64,000 nucleotides of DNA, from contig JAHLEH010000010.1 of NCBI GenBank assembly GCA_018883545.1, forward strand, positions 31,253 through 95,252. The letters run 5' to 3'. The stretch is from Marixanthotalea marina. Its GTDB lineage: Bacteria > Bacteroidota > Bacteroidia > Flavobacteriales > Flavobacteriaceae. Each line of letters begins with the position of its first letter. The first letter of the stretch is position 1. A program made the position numbers and the translations under genes. Positions 25,176 through 34,792 of this stretch are shown here, in pieces. The notes beneath the pieces are model-generated. The model did not search any database. It was not told the origin of the DNA and saw only the letters and a list, made by a program, of their open reading frames with translations.

Positions 25176-26408
25176 TTACTTTCTCAAATTCTCAATCCGC
25201 TGTAAAAGTGTAGGATGTGAGTAATGCATAAATACATACGCTGGGTGCGGTGTTAAATTACTTAGACTGTTTTTGGATAATTTTTTTAGGGACGTAATTA
25301 AAGGCTCAGCTTTATAGGTGTTTTTAGCATAATCATCCGCTTGGTATTCAAACATTCTGGAAATGTAATTCATGATTAATCCTGTGATTTCAGAAATTGG
25401 TGCGTACAGTAACCCAAAAGCAATCAAACCAATGTGGAAACTGGGAATATCGACTCCCAAGGCATTTGATAATAACGGATTGGAAATAAAAAGGGACAAA
25501 ATATATAGCATCAATCCTGTCATAATTATAGACATGAATAGGTTGAAAATAATATGATTCCTTTTGTAATGTCCAACTTCATGTGCTAACACAGCCACAA
25601 TCTCGTCATCTTCTAAATCATTAACCAAAGTGTCATAAAGCGTTACGCGTTTTTCACTACCAAAACCAGAAAAATAGGCGTTGGCCTTAGTGCTACGTTT
25701 GGAACCGTCAATCACAAAAATTTTATCCAACTTAAAACCAACAGTTTTGGCGTATTCAGAAATTTTATCCCGTAAACTACCTGCTTCCAAAGGCGTTTGT
25801 TTATTGAACAAAGGCACAATAAGTTTTGCGTAAAACATATTCATAAACAACGTAAATACAGCAACCAATCCCCAAGCATATAGCCAAAAAGAGTTGCCTG
25901 TCCATTGGTAAAACCAAATAATTAAGGCTAAAATACCACCGCCAATAATGGCCATCATGAGCCAACCTTTTATTTTATCTAGAAAGAAAGTAGCTTTGGT
26001 GGTTTTGTTGAATCCGAATTTTTCTTCAATTACAAAAGTACTGTAATAGGAGAAAGGCAAGGTTACTATATCGCTACCAATCATTATAATACCGAAAAAT
26101 ATCAAGGCAATAATGATGGGGCTGTCGCTAAAACTTCTAGCAATGTTATCTACATATTCAAAACCATCCAAAAACAGAAAAGCTAAGGTTAAAACCAAAG
26201 AAAATGTGGAAGTGATGATACCAAACCTGTAATTGGTAGCTTTATAATTCTGTGATTTTTTGTATTCAGATTCATCGTAAACATCTTCAATTTGTTTCGG
26301 TAATGCATCCTTAAAATGTTTGGCATTTAGTGCATCAATAATTTTATCGATAGTAAATTTGACGATTAAAAGGGCGATTATTATGTAGAAAAGTGTGTTT
26401 GCTGTCAT
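25176..26408 (-). CDS. M48 family metallopeptidase (CAAX-protease type)
   Basis: 410 residues with several membrane helices and the zinc motif HEVGH (about residue 279), plus a downstream EYQADDYA that supplies the third ligand. This is the Ste24/HtpX-like CAAX-prenyl-protease type, acting at the inner membrane, probably in protein quality control. The length and the C-terminal [11 protein letters not shown] are normal. Its 3' end is duplicated at 24408-24506. Confidence 0.94.
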   Translation of the reverse strand: MTANTLFYIIIALLIVKFTIDKIIDALNAKHFKDALPKQIEDVYDESEYKKSQNYKATNYRFGIITSTFSLVLTLAFLFLDGFEYVDNIARSFSDSPIIIALIFFGIIMIGSDIVTLPFSYYSTFVIEEKFGFNKTTKATFFLDKIKGWLMMAIIGGGILALIIWFYQWTGNSFWLYAWGLVAVFTLFMNMFYAKLIVPLFNKQTPLEAGSLRDKISEYAKTVGFKLDKIFVIDGSKRSTKANAYFSGFGSEKRVTLYDTLVNDLEDDEIVAVLAHEVGHYKRNHIIFNLFMSIIMTGLMLYILSLFISNPLLSNALGVDIPSFHIGLIAFGLLYAPISEITGLIMNYISRMFEYQADDYAKNTYKAEPLITSLKKLSKNSLSNLTPHPAYVFMHYSHPTLLQRIENLRK

Positions 26409-26432
26409 ATATTGTTGTCTGTTTTAAGGCAT

Positions 26433-26506
26433 TGCGTCACCCCGAACTTGTTTCGGGGTCTCATTTTTCAAAACTATGTGATACTGAAACAAGTTCAGTA
26501 TGACGA
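26433..26506. repeat. REP-like palindromic intergenic element
   Basis: CCCCGAA and TTCGGGG form one hairpin, CTGAAAC and a following AAGTTCAG form another, and the outer CGTCA/TGACG arms pair. It fills the gap between the M48 and methyltransferase genes. Confidence 0.6.
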
Positions 26507-26507
26507 G

Positions 26508-27326
26508 TTATTTAAAATTCCGTTGTCTTTTCGCTTCAAAAATAAGAATTCCCGCCGCAACCGATACGTTCATGGAATCTATTTCGCCCTGCATGGGAAT
26601 AATGATATTTTGATCGGCATGTTCAAGCCATTCATTACTTAACCCAGTGGCTTCTGTACCCACTACAATGGCGGTTGAGTTCGTATAATCTTGCGAGTGA
26701 TATGCCACCGAAGCTTGTAAGGCTGCACAGTAAATAATGATGTTTTTAGATTTTAAAAATTCAATAATCTCTGTGGTTGAACCTGTTGCAATTTGATTGG
26801 TAAACACACAACCCACACTGGATCGGATGATGTTTGGATTATACAAATCGGTTTTGGGGTTGGCAATAATAACAGCATCTACGTTAGCGGCATCGGCCGT
26901 TCTTAAAAGGGCGCCAATATTGCCTGGTTTTTCGGGGGCTTCAGCGACTAAAATCAGTGGACTTTCAGAAACAAATTTTAATTCATTTAGAACGTGTTGT
27001 TTGACTTTTGCCACCGCTAAAACACCTTCGGTGGTTTCCCGGTGAGCCAGTTTTTCATAGACATCTTTGGAGATTTCAATGGTGTTGATTTGGGCTTTGA
27101 CTGTGCTCAGCCTGGCATTTGTTAAGTCGTTAAGTTGGGTTTTTGAAAATAAATCAGGGAAAAATAAAATGGTTTCCAATTCGTAACCACCTTTTAACGC
27201 AAGTATAATTTCACGTTTACCTTCTATTAAAAACAAACCTGTTTTTTTACGTTCGCGCGATTTGTCCTTTAATTGAACCAATTGTCGAATAAATGGGTTT
27301 TGTATGCTGGATATGACTTTATTCAT
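26508..27326 (-). CDS. TrmH/SpoU-family RNA 2'-O-methyltransferase
   Basis: 272 residues. An N-terminal substrate-binding domain (about 1-100) is followed by a SPOUT knot domain: EKPGNIGALLRTADAA (motif 1), VVGTEATGLSNEWL (motif 2) and IPMQGEIDSMNVSVAAGILIFE (motif 3). It methylates a ribose in rRNA or tRNA; the target base cannot be told from sequence. It lies 5 bp downstream of the DUF3810 gene. Confidence 0.95.
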   Translation of the reverse strand: MNKVISSIQNPFIRQLVQLKDKSRERKKTGLFLIEGKREIILALKGGYELETILFFPDLFSKTQLNDLTNARLSTVKAQINTIEISKDVYEKLAHRETTEGVLAVAKVKQHVLNELKFVSESPLILVAEAPEKPGNIGALLRTADAANVDAVIIANPKTDLYNPNIIRSSVGCVFTNQIATGSTTEIIEFLKSKNIIIYCAALQASVAYHSQDYTNSTAIVVGTEATGLSNEWLEHADQNIIIPMQGEIDSMNVSVAAGILIFEAKRQRNFK

Positions 27327-27331
27327 TAGTA

Positions 27332-28399
27332 CTAAATAGGATTCTTTTCAAAATAATTAACCAACAAAGCGACTACATAGCTATAGCTTTCCATGCCCTT
27401 TATTTGATTGTTGGCTTTTAGAAAACCGCTGTAAAAGTTTTTAAATACTGGTTCCAACGGATTTTGGTGTGCTTCCCAAAATTCGCGAGATTCTCTGTAA
27501 TTTTCTAAAATGCCTTTGTTCACTGTTTCAACCAGGGTGTTGAATAATGTTTCGTCACGGCGGTTGATTTCATTCAAACAAAATCGTAACGCAAAGGTGT
27601 AACCGCAATACTTAAAGTAAATGTCATCATGTTTTATGGCTGCCAAACAACCAATAAAATTAGCTTCATTTTCGGCAGCATAGCCTACCTGATGTGCTAT
27701 TTCGTGTGATGTGGTTGTTGGAAATTTATAAAGCGGAATCAACCCATCCACTTGGGCTTCATTTGTCAACGGATTTAAATAACCACTAAAGCCCATATAG
27801 GTCAACGGATAGCTAAAAAGCGACCTCTTCACACTTTTGGGGTGGTATTCCAAATCGGGAAAAATTTCCTTTAAGTTATTATAGCCTTCGGGTGCCAGTT
27901 TTAAAATATCCGATTTGCTATAAGGTAGACTTACTTTTGTGGTATCATCTTGTTTGATTTCAAAATAGAGGGTGTTCGACTTTTCGATTAGGTTTTTAGT
28001 TACGTTAATAAGTTGTTCAATGGTGTAATCGGCTTCTAAATGTAGATTCTTGTGTAATGGTAACCGGTAATAATTCATGCCCCAAAACAAATGGAAAGCA
28101 AAATAGATTAGTGATACAGCAGCAAACACATCAACAAACCATTGCTTGGTGTCCTGGCGTAATCGTTTTCTGTTCTTATAAAACCACCTGATGCCGTAAA
28201 TAATGCCAAAGGCATACATAAAATCGCCAAAAGAAAAGGGAAGCCAACCCAAAGCATACCTGAACAGTTTTGATACAAACTGATAAAAACCATTACTGTA
28301 ATATCTTTCGATTAATTCGGGGTAATTGGCTAACCATTTTATAATGAAATACTGCGGGATAATAGAAACCGCCAGTAGTGTTTTTTTGTCCTTTAGCAT
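27332..28399 (-). CDS. DUF3810 family membrane zinc-peptidase-like protein
   Basis: 355 residues with two or three N-terminal membrane helices (about 5-25, 45-65, 85-110) and a large soluble part. The HEIAHQVGY sequence is an HExxH zincin motif, followed by AENEANFIG, which could supply the third ligand. It is therefore probably a membrane-bound metalloprotease, although the family is formally uncharacterised. It is co-transcribed with the methyltransferase gene. Confidence 0.85.
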   Translation of the reverse strand: MLKDKKTLLAVSIIPQYFIIKWLANYPELIERYYSNGFYQFVSKLFRYALGWLPFSFGDFMYAFGIIYGIRWFYKNRKRLRQDTKQWFVDVFAAVSLIYFAFHLFWGMNYYRLPLHKNLHLEADYTIEQLINVTKNLIEKSNTLYFEIKQDDTTKVSLPYSKSDILKLAPEGYNNLKEIFPDLEYHPKSVKRSLFSYPLTYMGFSGYLNPLTNEAQVDGLIPLYKFPTTTSHEIAHQVGYAAENEANFIGCLAAIKHDDIYFKYCGYTFALRFCLNEINRRDETLFNTLVETVNKGILENYRESREFWEAHQNPLEPVFKNFYSGFLKANNQIKGMESYSYVVALLVNYFEKNPI

Positions 28400-28482
28400 A
28401 TTTCAAAAATAGATAAAATTTTGTACCCAATCGTAGTTGCTTACTTATTTAGGTTTCTTCCTGCTTTTCACTGTATCTTTTA

Positions 28483-28510
28483 ATTTTGTCATTCCTGCGA
28501 AGGCAGGAAT
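28483..28510. repeat. Short palindromic element (ATTCCTGC ... GCAGGAAT)
   Basis: GTCATTCCTGC-GAAG-GCAGGAATCC is a short perfect hairpin of a dispersed intergenic kind. If translated in the frame of pepD it would give a spurious MSFLRRQES leader. Confidence 0.65.
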
Positions 28511-28599
28511 CCAAAACCAAAAGGATGTCGTTTCAATCAGGGGTAAAAGCTAGAATCAGTGCATTTTTGCTAACTTTGTCTTGCTTTAAAAATAATATT

Positions 28600-30060
28600 A
28601 TGAACTCAGAAATAAGACAATTACAACCACAAGCCCTTTGGAATAAATTTGCTGATTTGAATGCAGTGCCCAGAGCTTCTAAAAAAGAAGCAAGAGTTAT
28701 TGCTTTTATGAAGGATTTTGGAAATAAATTGGGGTTGGAAACCTTAGAAGATGAAGTGGGCAATGTCATTATAAAAAAGCCTGCAACTGCGGGTATGGAA
28801 AATAGAAAGACTATTGTGATGCAATCTCATTTGGATATGGTGCACCAAAAGAATAACGATACGGTATTCGATTTTGATACCCAAGGGATTAATATGTATG
28901 TGGATGGTGATTGGGTACGTGCCAAAGGCACTACTTTAGGTGCCGATAACGGTTTGGGAGTCGCCACCATTATGGCCATTTTAGAAAGTAAAGAGATACC
29001 GCATCCAGCTATTGAAGCTTTATTTACCATTGATGAAGAAACTGGTATGACGGGGGCTATGGGCTTAAAAAGCGGAGTGCTTTCTGGTAAAATATTGTTG
29101 AATCTGGATACTGAGGAAGATGATGAAATAGGTGTGGGCTGTGCAGGCGGTATTGATGTAACGGCTACAAGAAATTATAAGGAAGAGGAAACACCTGAGT
29201 TTAAAATAGGATTTACCATTACCGTTAAAGGCTTGCAAGGCGGCCATTCGGGAATGCAAATTCACGAAGGTTTGGGTAATGCCAACAAAATAATGAACCG
29301 TTTGCTATTTGAAGGGTTTGAGAATTTTGGTTTACGAATTTCAGAAATAGAAGGAGGGAGTTTGCGCAATGCCATTCCAAGAGAAAGTAAAGCCATTGTA
29401 GCCATCGATGCCATGCATGAAACGGTGTTCTTGTCTGAAATGGAAGCTTTGGTATCCGTGATTAAAACTGAGTATAAAACAATGGAACCCCATTTAGAGG
29501 TTCTTGTTTCAAAATGTGAAACACCTAAAATGATTATGGATTTAGGTGTTCAGGAAGGTTTGACCAGAGCACTTTATGCCGCTCATAATGGTGTGTATCG
29601 CATGAGTGCCGACATTCCTAATTTAGTTGAAACCTCCAATAATATTGCCAAAGTAGTGGTTAAAAATGGAAACATTAAAATAGATTGTTTAACGCGTTCT
29701 TCGGTTGAAACCTCTAAAATGGATTTGGCCAATTCTATAAGGGCCTGTTTTGAGTTAACCGGTTGTGAAGTGGACTTTTCGGGCGATTATCCAGGATGGA
29801 CACCCAATATGGAGTCGCCTATTTTAAAGGTTATGACCAAATTGTACGAAGATTTGAATGGTGAAAAGCCACATGTGGCGGCTTGTCATGCCGGATTGGA
29901 ATGTGGTATTTTGGGGCAACATTACCCAGAAATGGATATGATTAGCTTTGGCCCGAATATTAAAGGAGCCCATTCACCTGACGAACGCGCCCAAATATCT
30001 TCGGTACAAAAATTTTGGAAGTTTGTTTTGGAGATTTTAAAGCAAATCCCGGAAAAATAA
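28600..30060 (+). CDS. pepD: Aminoacyl-histidine dipeptidase (M20 family)
   Basis: 486 residues. It cleaves dipeptides such as carnosine-type Xaa-His in the cytoplasm using two zinc ions. Metal ligands are visible in MQSHLDMVHQK, GADNGLGVA, TIDEETGMTGA and AACHAGLECG. I chose the ATG at 28600 (product MNSEIRQLQPQ), which gives the normal length; the frame stays open to 28486 through a dispersed palindrome, and that longer reading is an artefact. The stop is 2 bp from the stop of the convergent gene. Confidence 0.95.
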   Translation: MNSEIRQLQPQALWNKFADLNAVPRASKKEARVIAFMKDFGNKLGLETLEDEVGNVIIKKPATAGMENRKTIVMQSHLDMVHQKNNDTVFDFDTQGINMYVDGDWVRAKGTTLGADNGLGVATIMAILESKEIPHPAIEALFTIDEETGMTGAMGLKSGVLSGKILLNLDTEEDDEIGVGCAGGIDVTATRNYKEEETPEFKIGFTITVKGLQGGHSGMQIHEGLGNANKIMNRLLFEGFENFGLRISEIEGGSLRNAIPRESKAIVAIDAMHETVFLSEMEALVSVIKTEYKTMEPHLEVLVSKCETPKMIMDLGVQEGLTRALYAAHNGVYRMSADIPNLVETSNNIAKVVVKNGNIKIDCLTRSSVETSKMDLANSIRACFELTGCEVDFSGDYPGWTPNMESPILKVMTKLYEDLNGEKPHVAACHAGLECGILGQHYPEMDMISFGPNIKGAHSPDERAQISSVQKFWKFVLEILKQIPEK

Positions 30061-30062
30061 AT

Positions 30063-30965
30063 TTAGTCCCATTTCAAATAATTACGCCAATTGTGCTGTT
30101 CTTTAAAACCTAACACTTCACGTATTTTTCGGTTGGAAAATAAAGCTTCGTGTTCTTCTAGTTCACGGGAAATTGGCACATTTGGAAAAAAGCGTTCAAT
30201 CAATTCCTTATTGGGTAAAACGGCACCATTATGATCATTTCCGGCATTAAAAACTTCATAACCAAGTCCGTCTTTTTCGAGGCACAAATCAACGATTTGT
30301 CCCAAGTCACGGGCATCAATATAGCAGAAAGCATTGCGTCGACGCACTTCAGGGTTTTTAAAATAATACGGGAATAGTTCGGTGTATTCGTGGGGTTCGA
30401 TCACATTACCGATACGAAGGGCATAAATATCGAATCCCGAACGTCTTTGGAAACTTTGAGCCGTTTTTTCATTAACAACTTTCGACAAGCCATAACTGTC
30501 CATTGGATTAACATCGTAATCTTCCTCTAAAGGTAAAACTTTTGGATCGGTTTTGCCATCGGAAAAACAAATGCCATAAGTAGTCTCAGAGGAAGCAATA
30601 ATAATTTTTTTAATGCCAAGTTTTACGGCTGCTTCAATCACATTATAAGTGCCAAAGGTATTAACCCGAAAGGTTTCGTTATCGGGTTTAATTAAAATTC
30701 TGGGTACAGCAGCAAAGTGCACCACAGCATCAAATTTTGGCACACCATTACCAAGCTCTAATTCGTCTAAACCTGTATAAGAGCTCATGGCGTTGAACAT
30801 TTGTCCGGAATCTGTAATATCGGCTATCAGATTATCTACTTTAGGATGGTCTAGAGGTGTTAAATCTACGTTCATCACTTTATGCCCTTGCTCTATTAAA
30901 TAATTAACAACGTGTTTCCCTGCTTTTCCAGTCCCTCCTGTAAAAAAAATACGCTTTTTGCTCAT
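30063..30965 (-). CDS. NAD-dependent epimerase/dehydratase (extended SDR)
   Basis: 300 residues. The nucleotide-binding motif is FTGGTGKAGKHVV (about 7-19); VHFAAVP, SSETTYG and YGLSKVVNEK give the SDR catalytic Ser-Tyr-Lys set. It acts on a sugar nucleotide or related compound that is not predictable here. No sugar-biosynthesis cluster surrounds it. Confidence 0.9.
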   Translation of the reverse strand: MSKKRIFFTGGTGKAGKHVVNYLIEQGHKVMNVDLTPLDHPKVDNLIADITDSGQMFNAMSSYTGLDELELGNGVPKFDAVVHFAAVPRILIKPDNETFRVNTFGTYNVIEAAVKLGIKKIIIASSETTYGICFSDGKTDPKVLPLEEDYDVNPMDSYGLSKVVNEKTAQSFQRRSGFDIYALRIGNVIEPHEYTELFPYYFKNPEVRRRNAFCYIDARDLGQIVDLCLEKDGLGYEVFNAGNDHNGAVLPNKELIERFFPNVPISRELEEHEALFSNRKIREVLGFKEQHNWRNYLKWD

Positions 30966-31216
30966 CTAAAATGATTTTGTAGTCTGTGATTGATTATTGC
31001 AAATTTAATAATAACCAGAAAATTTAAAGTTGTTCCGATAGCATTTAATAAGGATTTAAAATTTCTTCATTCAAATAATATTGGAGATTTTAATAAATGT
31101 TTAGTGGAAAAATGGCGTATATTTTGAAATATTTTAAAAAAACAGGGTTTTAATCGGATATTTGTTGTATTTCGTCCTATATTCGTAAAGTATTAAAATT
31201 AACCGCCATTTAATTC

Positions 31217-32524
31217 ATGCATAAATTAAAAGCCCTTGGAAAACCAACAGTTTTAGTTTTCGCGACTTTTTTTCTAACACTCAGTGTTGTGAGATCTGTA
31301 ACAACTTCAGAGGAAGAAAGCGCTACCATTTTAAAAGAAAAGATTAAAACTGAGCCTACGGTCGATAAAAAAACAATTAAAATTTACAAAGAGCATCAAC
31401 AAGCATTAAATGATGCGCTTAGTGATTATTTTAAAAAAGCCATAGCTTCGGGTGATATTGTTGGGGCAGGGGTTAGTATTGTAAAGGGAGATTCTATTGT
31501 AATCTCTAGTGGATTTGGTAAAAAGAGTGCTGGGCTTAGCGATAAAGTTAACGGAGAAACCGTATTCAGACTTGGGTCTTTGTCAAAAGGGTTTGCTGGT
31601 GTTTTGGCGGCCAAATTAAAAAGTGAAGGTGTTTTGGATTGGTCAGATAAAGTAAATGATTATATTCCAGAATTTCAGCTGGGAGATAGTATTAATACCA
31701 ATAAAATTACATTGGCCAATATTTTATCGCAAACGTCTGGTACGCCTTATCACAGTTATACTAATTTGGTGGAGGCTGGCTTATCTTTAACCGAAATAGC
31801 CAAACGCTTTAAAGACGTTACCCCCATAAGTGAGCCAGGGGAATTATACAGTTATCAAAATGCCATGTTTGCCCTTAGCGGTGAGGTTATGGAAAAATCT
31901 ACCAATCAAGATATTAGAACGCTATTGAATACGAAGTTTTTTAAGCCTTTGGGAATGAACACGATTTCAATGGATTATGAAACTTTAGGGCGTAATAAAA
32001 ATGTGGCTTTGCCACATGTTAGAAGTCGTAAGGGTTGGAGAACGTCTAGACTTAACGATCATTATTACAATGCTTTAGCAGCAGGCGGCATTAATGCCAG
32101 TGCACTTGATATGGGTAAATGGATGCGTTTGTTGTTGGGGCGTCGTCCTGAAATAATGAATAAGTCTGCCTTAGATCAAGCTTTTAAACCTTTTATTGAA
32201 ATTAAAGGAAGAAGTAAATATTACCAACGGTGGTCAGGTCACTTAAGCTCTTATTATGGGTTCGGTTGGAGAATTCACAAGTTTCAGGAAAATGATGAAG
32301 AAAAAACGATGCTGCACCATGGCGGGAGTGTCAACAATTATAGAAATGAAATTGCAGTTTATCCTGATGCCGATTTGGGTATTTGTGTACTTTTAAATAG
32401 TAATTCTAGATTGGCACAAACGGTAATTCCAGATCTTTACAAGATAATAAATGAGGTTTTTAATGGGGATCATTCAGAAACTGCAACAGAGCATCCCATT
32501 CAAGTAACTTCTGCATCTCACTAA
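31217..32524 (+). CDS. Serine hydrolase of the beta-lactamase / PBP4-like (class C) family
   Basis: 435 residues. There is an N-terminal membrane anchor or signal (about 10-28). The SxxK motif is SLSK (about residue 120), the YxN motif YQN in YSYQNAM, and HHGGS stands for the KTG-like box. Members include D-aminopeptidases, esterases and PBP-like enzymes acting on peptidoglycan or small amides. A 250-bp leader precedes it. It converges on yidD with 8 bp between the stops. Confidence 0.92.
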   Translation: MHKLKALGKPTVLVFATFFLTLSVVRSVTTSEEESATILKEKIKTEPTVDKKTIKIYKEHQQALNDALSDYFKKAIASGDIVGAGVSIVKGDSIVISSGFGKKSAGLSDKVNGETVFRLGSLSKGFAGVLAAKLKSEGVLDWSDKVNDYIPEFQLGDSINTNKITLANILSQTSGTPYHSYTNLVEAGLSLTEIAKRFKDVTPISEPGELYSYQNAMFALSGEVMEKSTNQDIRTLLNTKFFKPLGMNTISMDYETLGRNKNVALPHVRSRKGWRTSRLNDHYYNALAAGGINASALDMGKWMRLLLGRRPEIMNKSALDQAFKPFIEIKGRSKYYQRWSGHLSSYYGFGWRIHKFQENDEEKTMLHHGGSVNNYRNEIAVYPDADLGICVLLNSNSRLAQTVIPDLYKIINEVFNGDHSETATEHPIQVTSASH

Positions 32525-32532
32525 AAATCCTT

Positions 32533-32754
32533 TTACGGAACAGGATCGTATCCAGAACCTCCCCAAGGGTGGCAACTAAAAATACGTTTTAAAGCCAGCC
32601 AACCACCTTTGAATAAGCCATGTTTTTGTAGTGCCTCTTTGCTATAATGGGAACAAGTGGGTTGGTATCTACACGTTGCAGGCGTTATGGGCGATATAAG
32701 AGTTTGGTACACTTTTATCAAAAATAAAAACGGAGCTATTAATAGTTTTTTCAT
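32533..32754 (-). CDS. yidD: Membrane protein insertion efficiency factor YidD
   Basis: 73 residues with the family cysteines and motifs: [23 protein letters not shown] and the final [13 protein letters not shown] short amphipathic helix at the start sits on the inner membrane. It assists YidC/Sec in inserting membrane proteins. The usual rnpA-yidC neighbours are not here, which is common in Bacteroidota. Confidence 0.95.
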   Translation of the reverse strand: MKKLLIAPFLFLIKVYQTLISPITPATCRYQPTCSHYSKEALQKHGLFKGGWLALKRIFSCHPWGGSGYDPVP

Positions 32755-32831
32755 GTATTGTTTAGCTGTTTGTTGTTAAGTTGTTTAGTCGAAATTTAAC
32801 CAGAAGCTTAACGTCTAAACAGCAAACGACT

Positions 32832-34313
32832 TTACAACAAACTAAAAGTAGTGCCATCTTTGCCATCCTTCAACTGAATGCCAGCTTCGGCCAATTCATC
32901 ACGGATTTTATCCGATAACGCAAAATCTTTATTGGCTCTAGCGTCTTGTCTTAGTTTGATTAAAATATCAACAGCACTTGAAAGCTTATCGGTTCCTGAT
33001 TCTGTTTTGTTTTCAGCTTCAAGCCCTAAAATATCAAAAACGAAACTTTTTAAAGTGTCTTTAAAAAGTGTTAAGTCTTCTGCTGTTAAAGAGGCATTGC
33101 CTTCTTTAATTTGATTGATGTATTTTACGGCTTCAAATAGGTTGGCGATTAAAATAGGTGTATTGAAATCGTCATTCATGGCATCGTAGCAAGTCTGTTT
33201 CCAATCTTCAATATTGATGCTGGAAGATGCTGCGGGTTTTAAGTTTTCTAAAACCTTAATGGCATCCATTAAACGGTAAAAGCCTTTTTCGGCAGCCAAC
33301 AAGCCATCATTGGTGAAATCTAAAATACTTCTGTAATGTGCTTGCAACATGAAAAAGCGTGCTACACTTGGTACAAATGCTTTAGTGATGTTTGGATTGT
33401 CTCCCGTAAAAATTTCACCAGGTAAAATGTAATTACCTGTTGATTTTGCCATTTTTTTACCGTTCATAATCAACATATTGGCATGCATCCAATAGTTTAC
33501 AGGGGTTTGACCTTTAGCAGCTTCATTTTGGGCAATTTCGCATTCGTGGTGTGGGAATTTAAGATCCATACCACCACCGTGAATATCAAAATGTTCACCC
33601 AAATATTTGGTGCTCATAGCGGTGCATTCTAAGTGCCAACCGGGAAATCCATCGCTCCAAGGCGAAGGCCAGCGCATAATGTGTTGCGGTTCGGCGCGTT
33701 TCCAAAGTGCAAAATCCTGCGGATTCTTTTTGTCGGATTGGCCGTCCAATTCGCGGGTATTATGAATTAAATCTTCTAGTTTTCGCTTACTTAATTTTCC
33801 GTAATCGTGGGTTTCATTAAACTTATGTACATCAAAATAAACGGAGCCATTTACTTCGTAGGCAAACCCGTTATCAATAATGGTTTTTATCAGTTCAATC
33901 TGTTCAATAATATGACCAGTGGCCGTAGGCTCTATGCTTGGTGGTAAAAAATTGAACTTGTCTAAAATCGTATGGAAATCTACCGTATAGCGTTGCACTA
34001 CTTCCATAGGTTCAATTTGTTCCAAACGTGCTTTTTTGGCGATGCGGTCTTCACCAACATCGGCATCGTTTTCTAAGTGGCCAGCATCAGTAATATTCCT
34101 TACGTAGCGCACTTTATACCCCAAATGCTTTAAGTAGCGAAATATAACATCAAACGACATAAATGTTCTCACATTGCCAAGGTGCACATTGCTGTAAACT
34201 GTTGGGCCGCAAACGTACATACCAACATGGCTGTCGTTTATGGGTTTGAAAACTTCTTTTTTTCCTGAAAGTGAATTATATATTTCTAGTTTTTGCTGGT
34301 CAAAAAGTTGCAT
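32832..34313 (-). CDS. cysS: Cysteinyl-tRNA synthetase
   Basis: 493 residues. The class I HIGH-type motif is VYSNVHLGN, and the KMSKS motif is KMAKSTGN. Zinc ligands are in CGPTVY and WHLECTAMS with HHECE. It charges tRNA-Cys. The length is normal. The gaps on both sides hold TTGTTTAGTCG-type tandem words. Confidence 0.97.
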   Translation of the reverse strand: MQLFDQQKLEIYNSLSGKKEVFKPINDSHVGMYVCGPTVYSNVHLGNVRTFMSFDVIFRYLKHLGYKVRYVRNITDAGHLENDADVGEDRIAKKARLEQIEPMEVVQRYTVDFHTILDKFNFLPPSIEPTATGHIIEQIELIKTIIDNGFAYEVNGSVYFDVHKFNETHDYGKLSKRKLEDLIHNTRELDGQSDKKNPQDFALWKRAEPQHIMRWPSPWSDGFPGWHLECTAMSTKYLGEHFDIHGGGMDLKFPHHECEIAQNEAAKGQTPVNYWMHANMLIMNGKKMAKSTGNYILPGEIFTGDNPNITKAFVPSVARFFMLQAHYRSILDFTNDGLLAAEKGFYRLMDAIKVLENLKPAASSSINIEDWKQTCYDAMNDDFNTPILIANLFEAVKYINQIKEGNASLTAEDLTLFKDTLKSFVFDILGLEAENKTESGTDKLSSAVDILIKLRQDARANKDFALSDKIRDELAEAGIQLKDGKDGTTFSLL

Positions 34314-34356
34314 TGATGTATGTTGTTTAGTCGTTTGGTGTTAAGTTGTTTAGTCG
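34314..34356. repeat. Intergenic GTTTAGTCGTTT-type simple repeats
   Basis: GTTGTTTAGTCGTTTGG and GTTGTTTAGTCG recur within 35 bp. The same words occur across the four-helix-bundle gene at 34722-34752 and at 32756-32830. They are degenerate tandem words, not coding. Confidence 0.5.
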
Positions 34357-34719
34357 TCACGAATTGATAAAATGTTTTCGTAAAGCATTAATCTTATTTG
34401 TAATAGATTCGACTTCTAATCTAATACTTTTATAGTTTTCTTCGGAAATAAAACTTAATTCTTTTGATATGATAGCTTGATTTAATAATTCTAGGGCAGA
34501 ACTATAAACAATGGTCATAAAATGTGATTTGTCTTTATTGGTAAGCCTAGAAGTTCCTTCAGCTATATTTGATGAAATTGAAACAGAACATCTTCGCATT
34601 TGTGATGTAAGTCCGAATTTTTCATCATCAGGAAATGCCTTTGTGTAATTATAAATGTTTGAAGCCAGCTTAATGGATTCTTTCCAAACGTCTAATTTTT
34701 CAAAGGAATATGTATGCAT
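34357..34719 (-). CDS. Four-helix-bundle protein (S23/IVP-like)
   Basis: 120 residues, all helical, with FEKLDVWKESIKLASNIYNYTKAFPDDEKFGLTSQMRR and SSNIAEG, the signature of the family first found in 23S rRNA intervening sequences. Members form pentameric bundles and bind nucleic acid; related proteins accompany diversity-generating retroelements, but no reverse transcriptase is here. The gene splits cysS and folE and is flanked by similar simple repeats, so it looks like a small inserted cassette. Confidence 0.92.
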   Translation of the reverse strand: MHTYSFEKLDVWKESIKLASNIYNYTKAFPDDEKFGLTSQMRRCSVSISSNIAEGTSRLTNKDKSHFMTIVYSSALELLNQAIISKELSFISEENYKSIRLEVESITNKINALRKHFINS

Positions 34720-34721
34720 AC

Positions 34722-34752
34722 TTTGTTGTTTGGTTGTTAGTCGTTTAGTCGG
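34722..34752. repeat. Intergenic GTTTAGTCGTTT-type simple repeats
   Basis: TTGTTGTTTGGTTGTTAGTCGTTTAGTCGG repeats the words found on the other side of the four-helix-bundle gene at 34320-34356. Confidence 0.5.
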
Positions 34753-34792
34753 TTAAGGATTTCAGCTTAACAACACACATCTTAACAGCTCA

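Noticed and set aside
31217..32524. True beta-lactamase conferring resistance
   Set aside because: The motifs are shared with esterases and peptidases of the same fold; nothing specific to antibiotic hydrolysis is visible.
34357..34719. Diversity-generating retroelement accessory gene (Avd-like)
   Set aside because: The four-helix-bundle fold fits, but no reverse transcriptase, template or variable repeat is in the window.
32756..34752. CRISPR array, because of repeated GTTTAGTCG words
   Set aside because: The words are short, irregular and adjacent without unique spacers of constant length; no cas gene is present.
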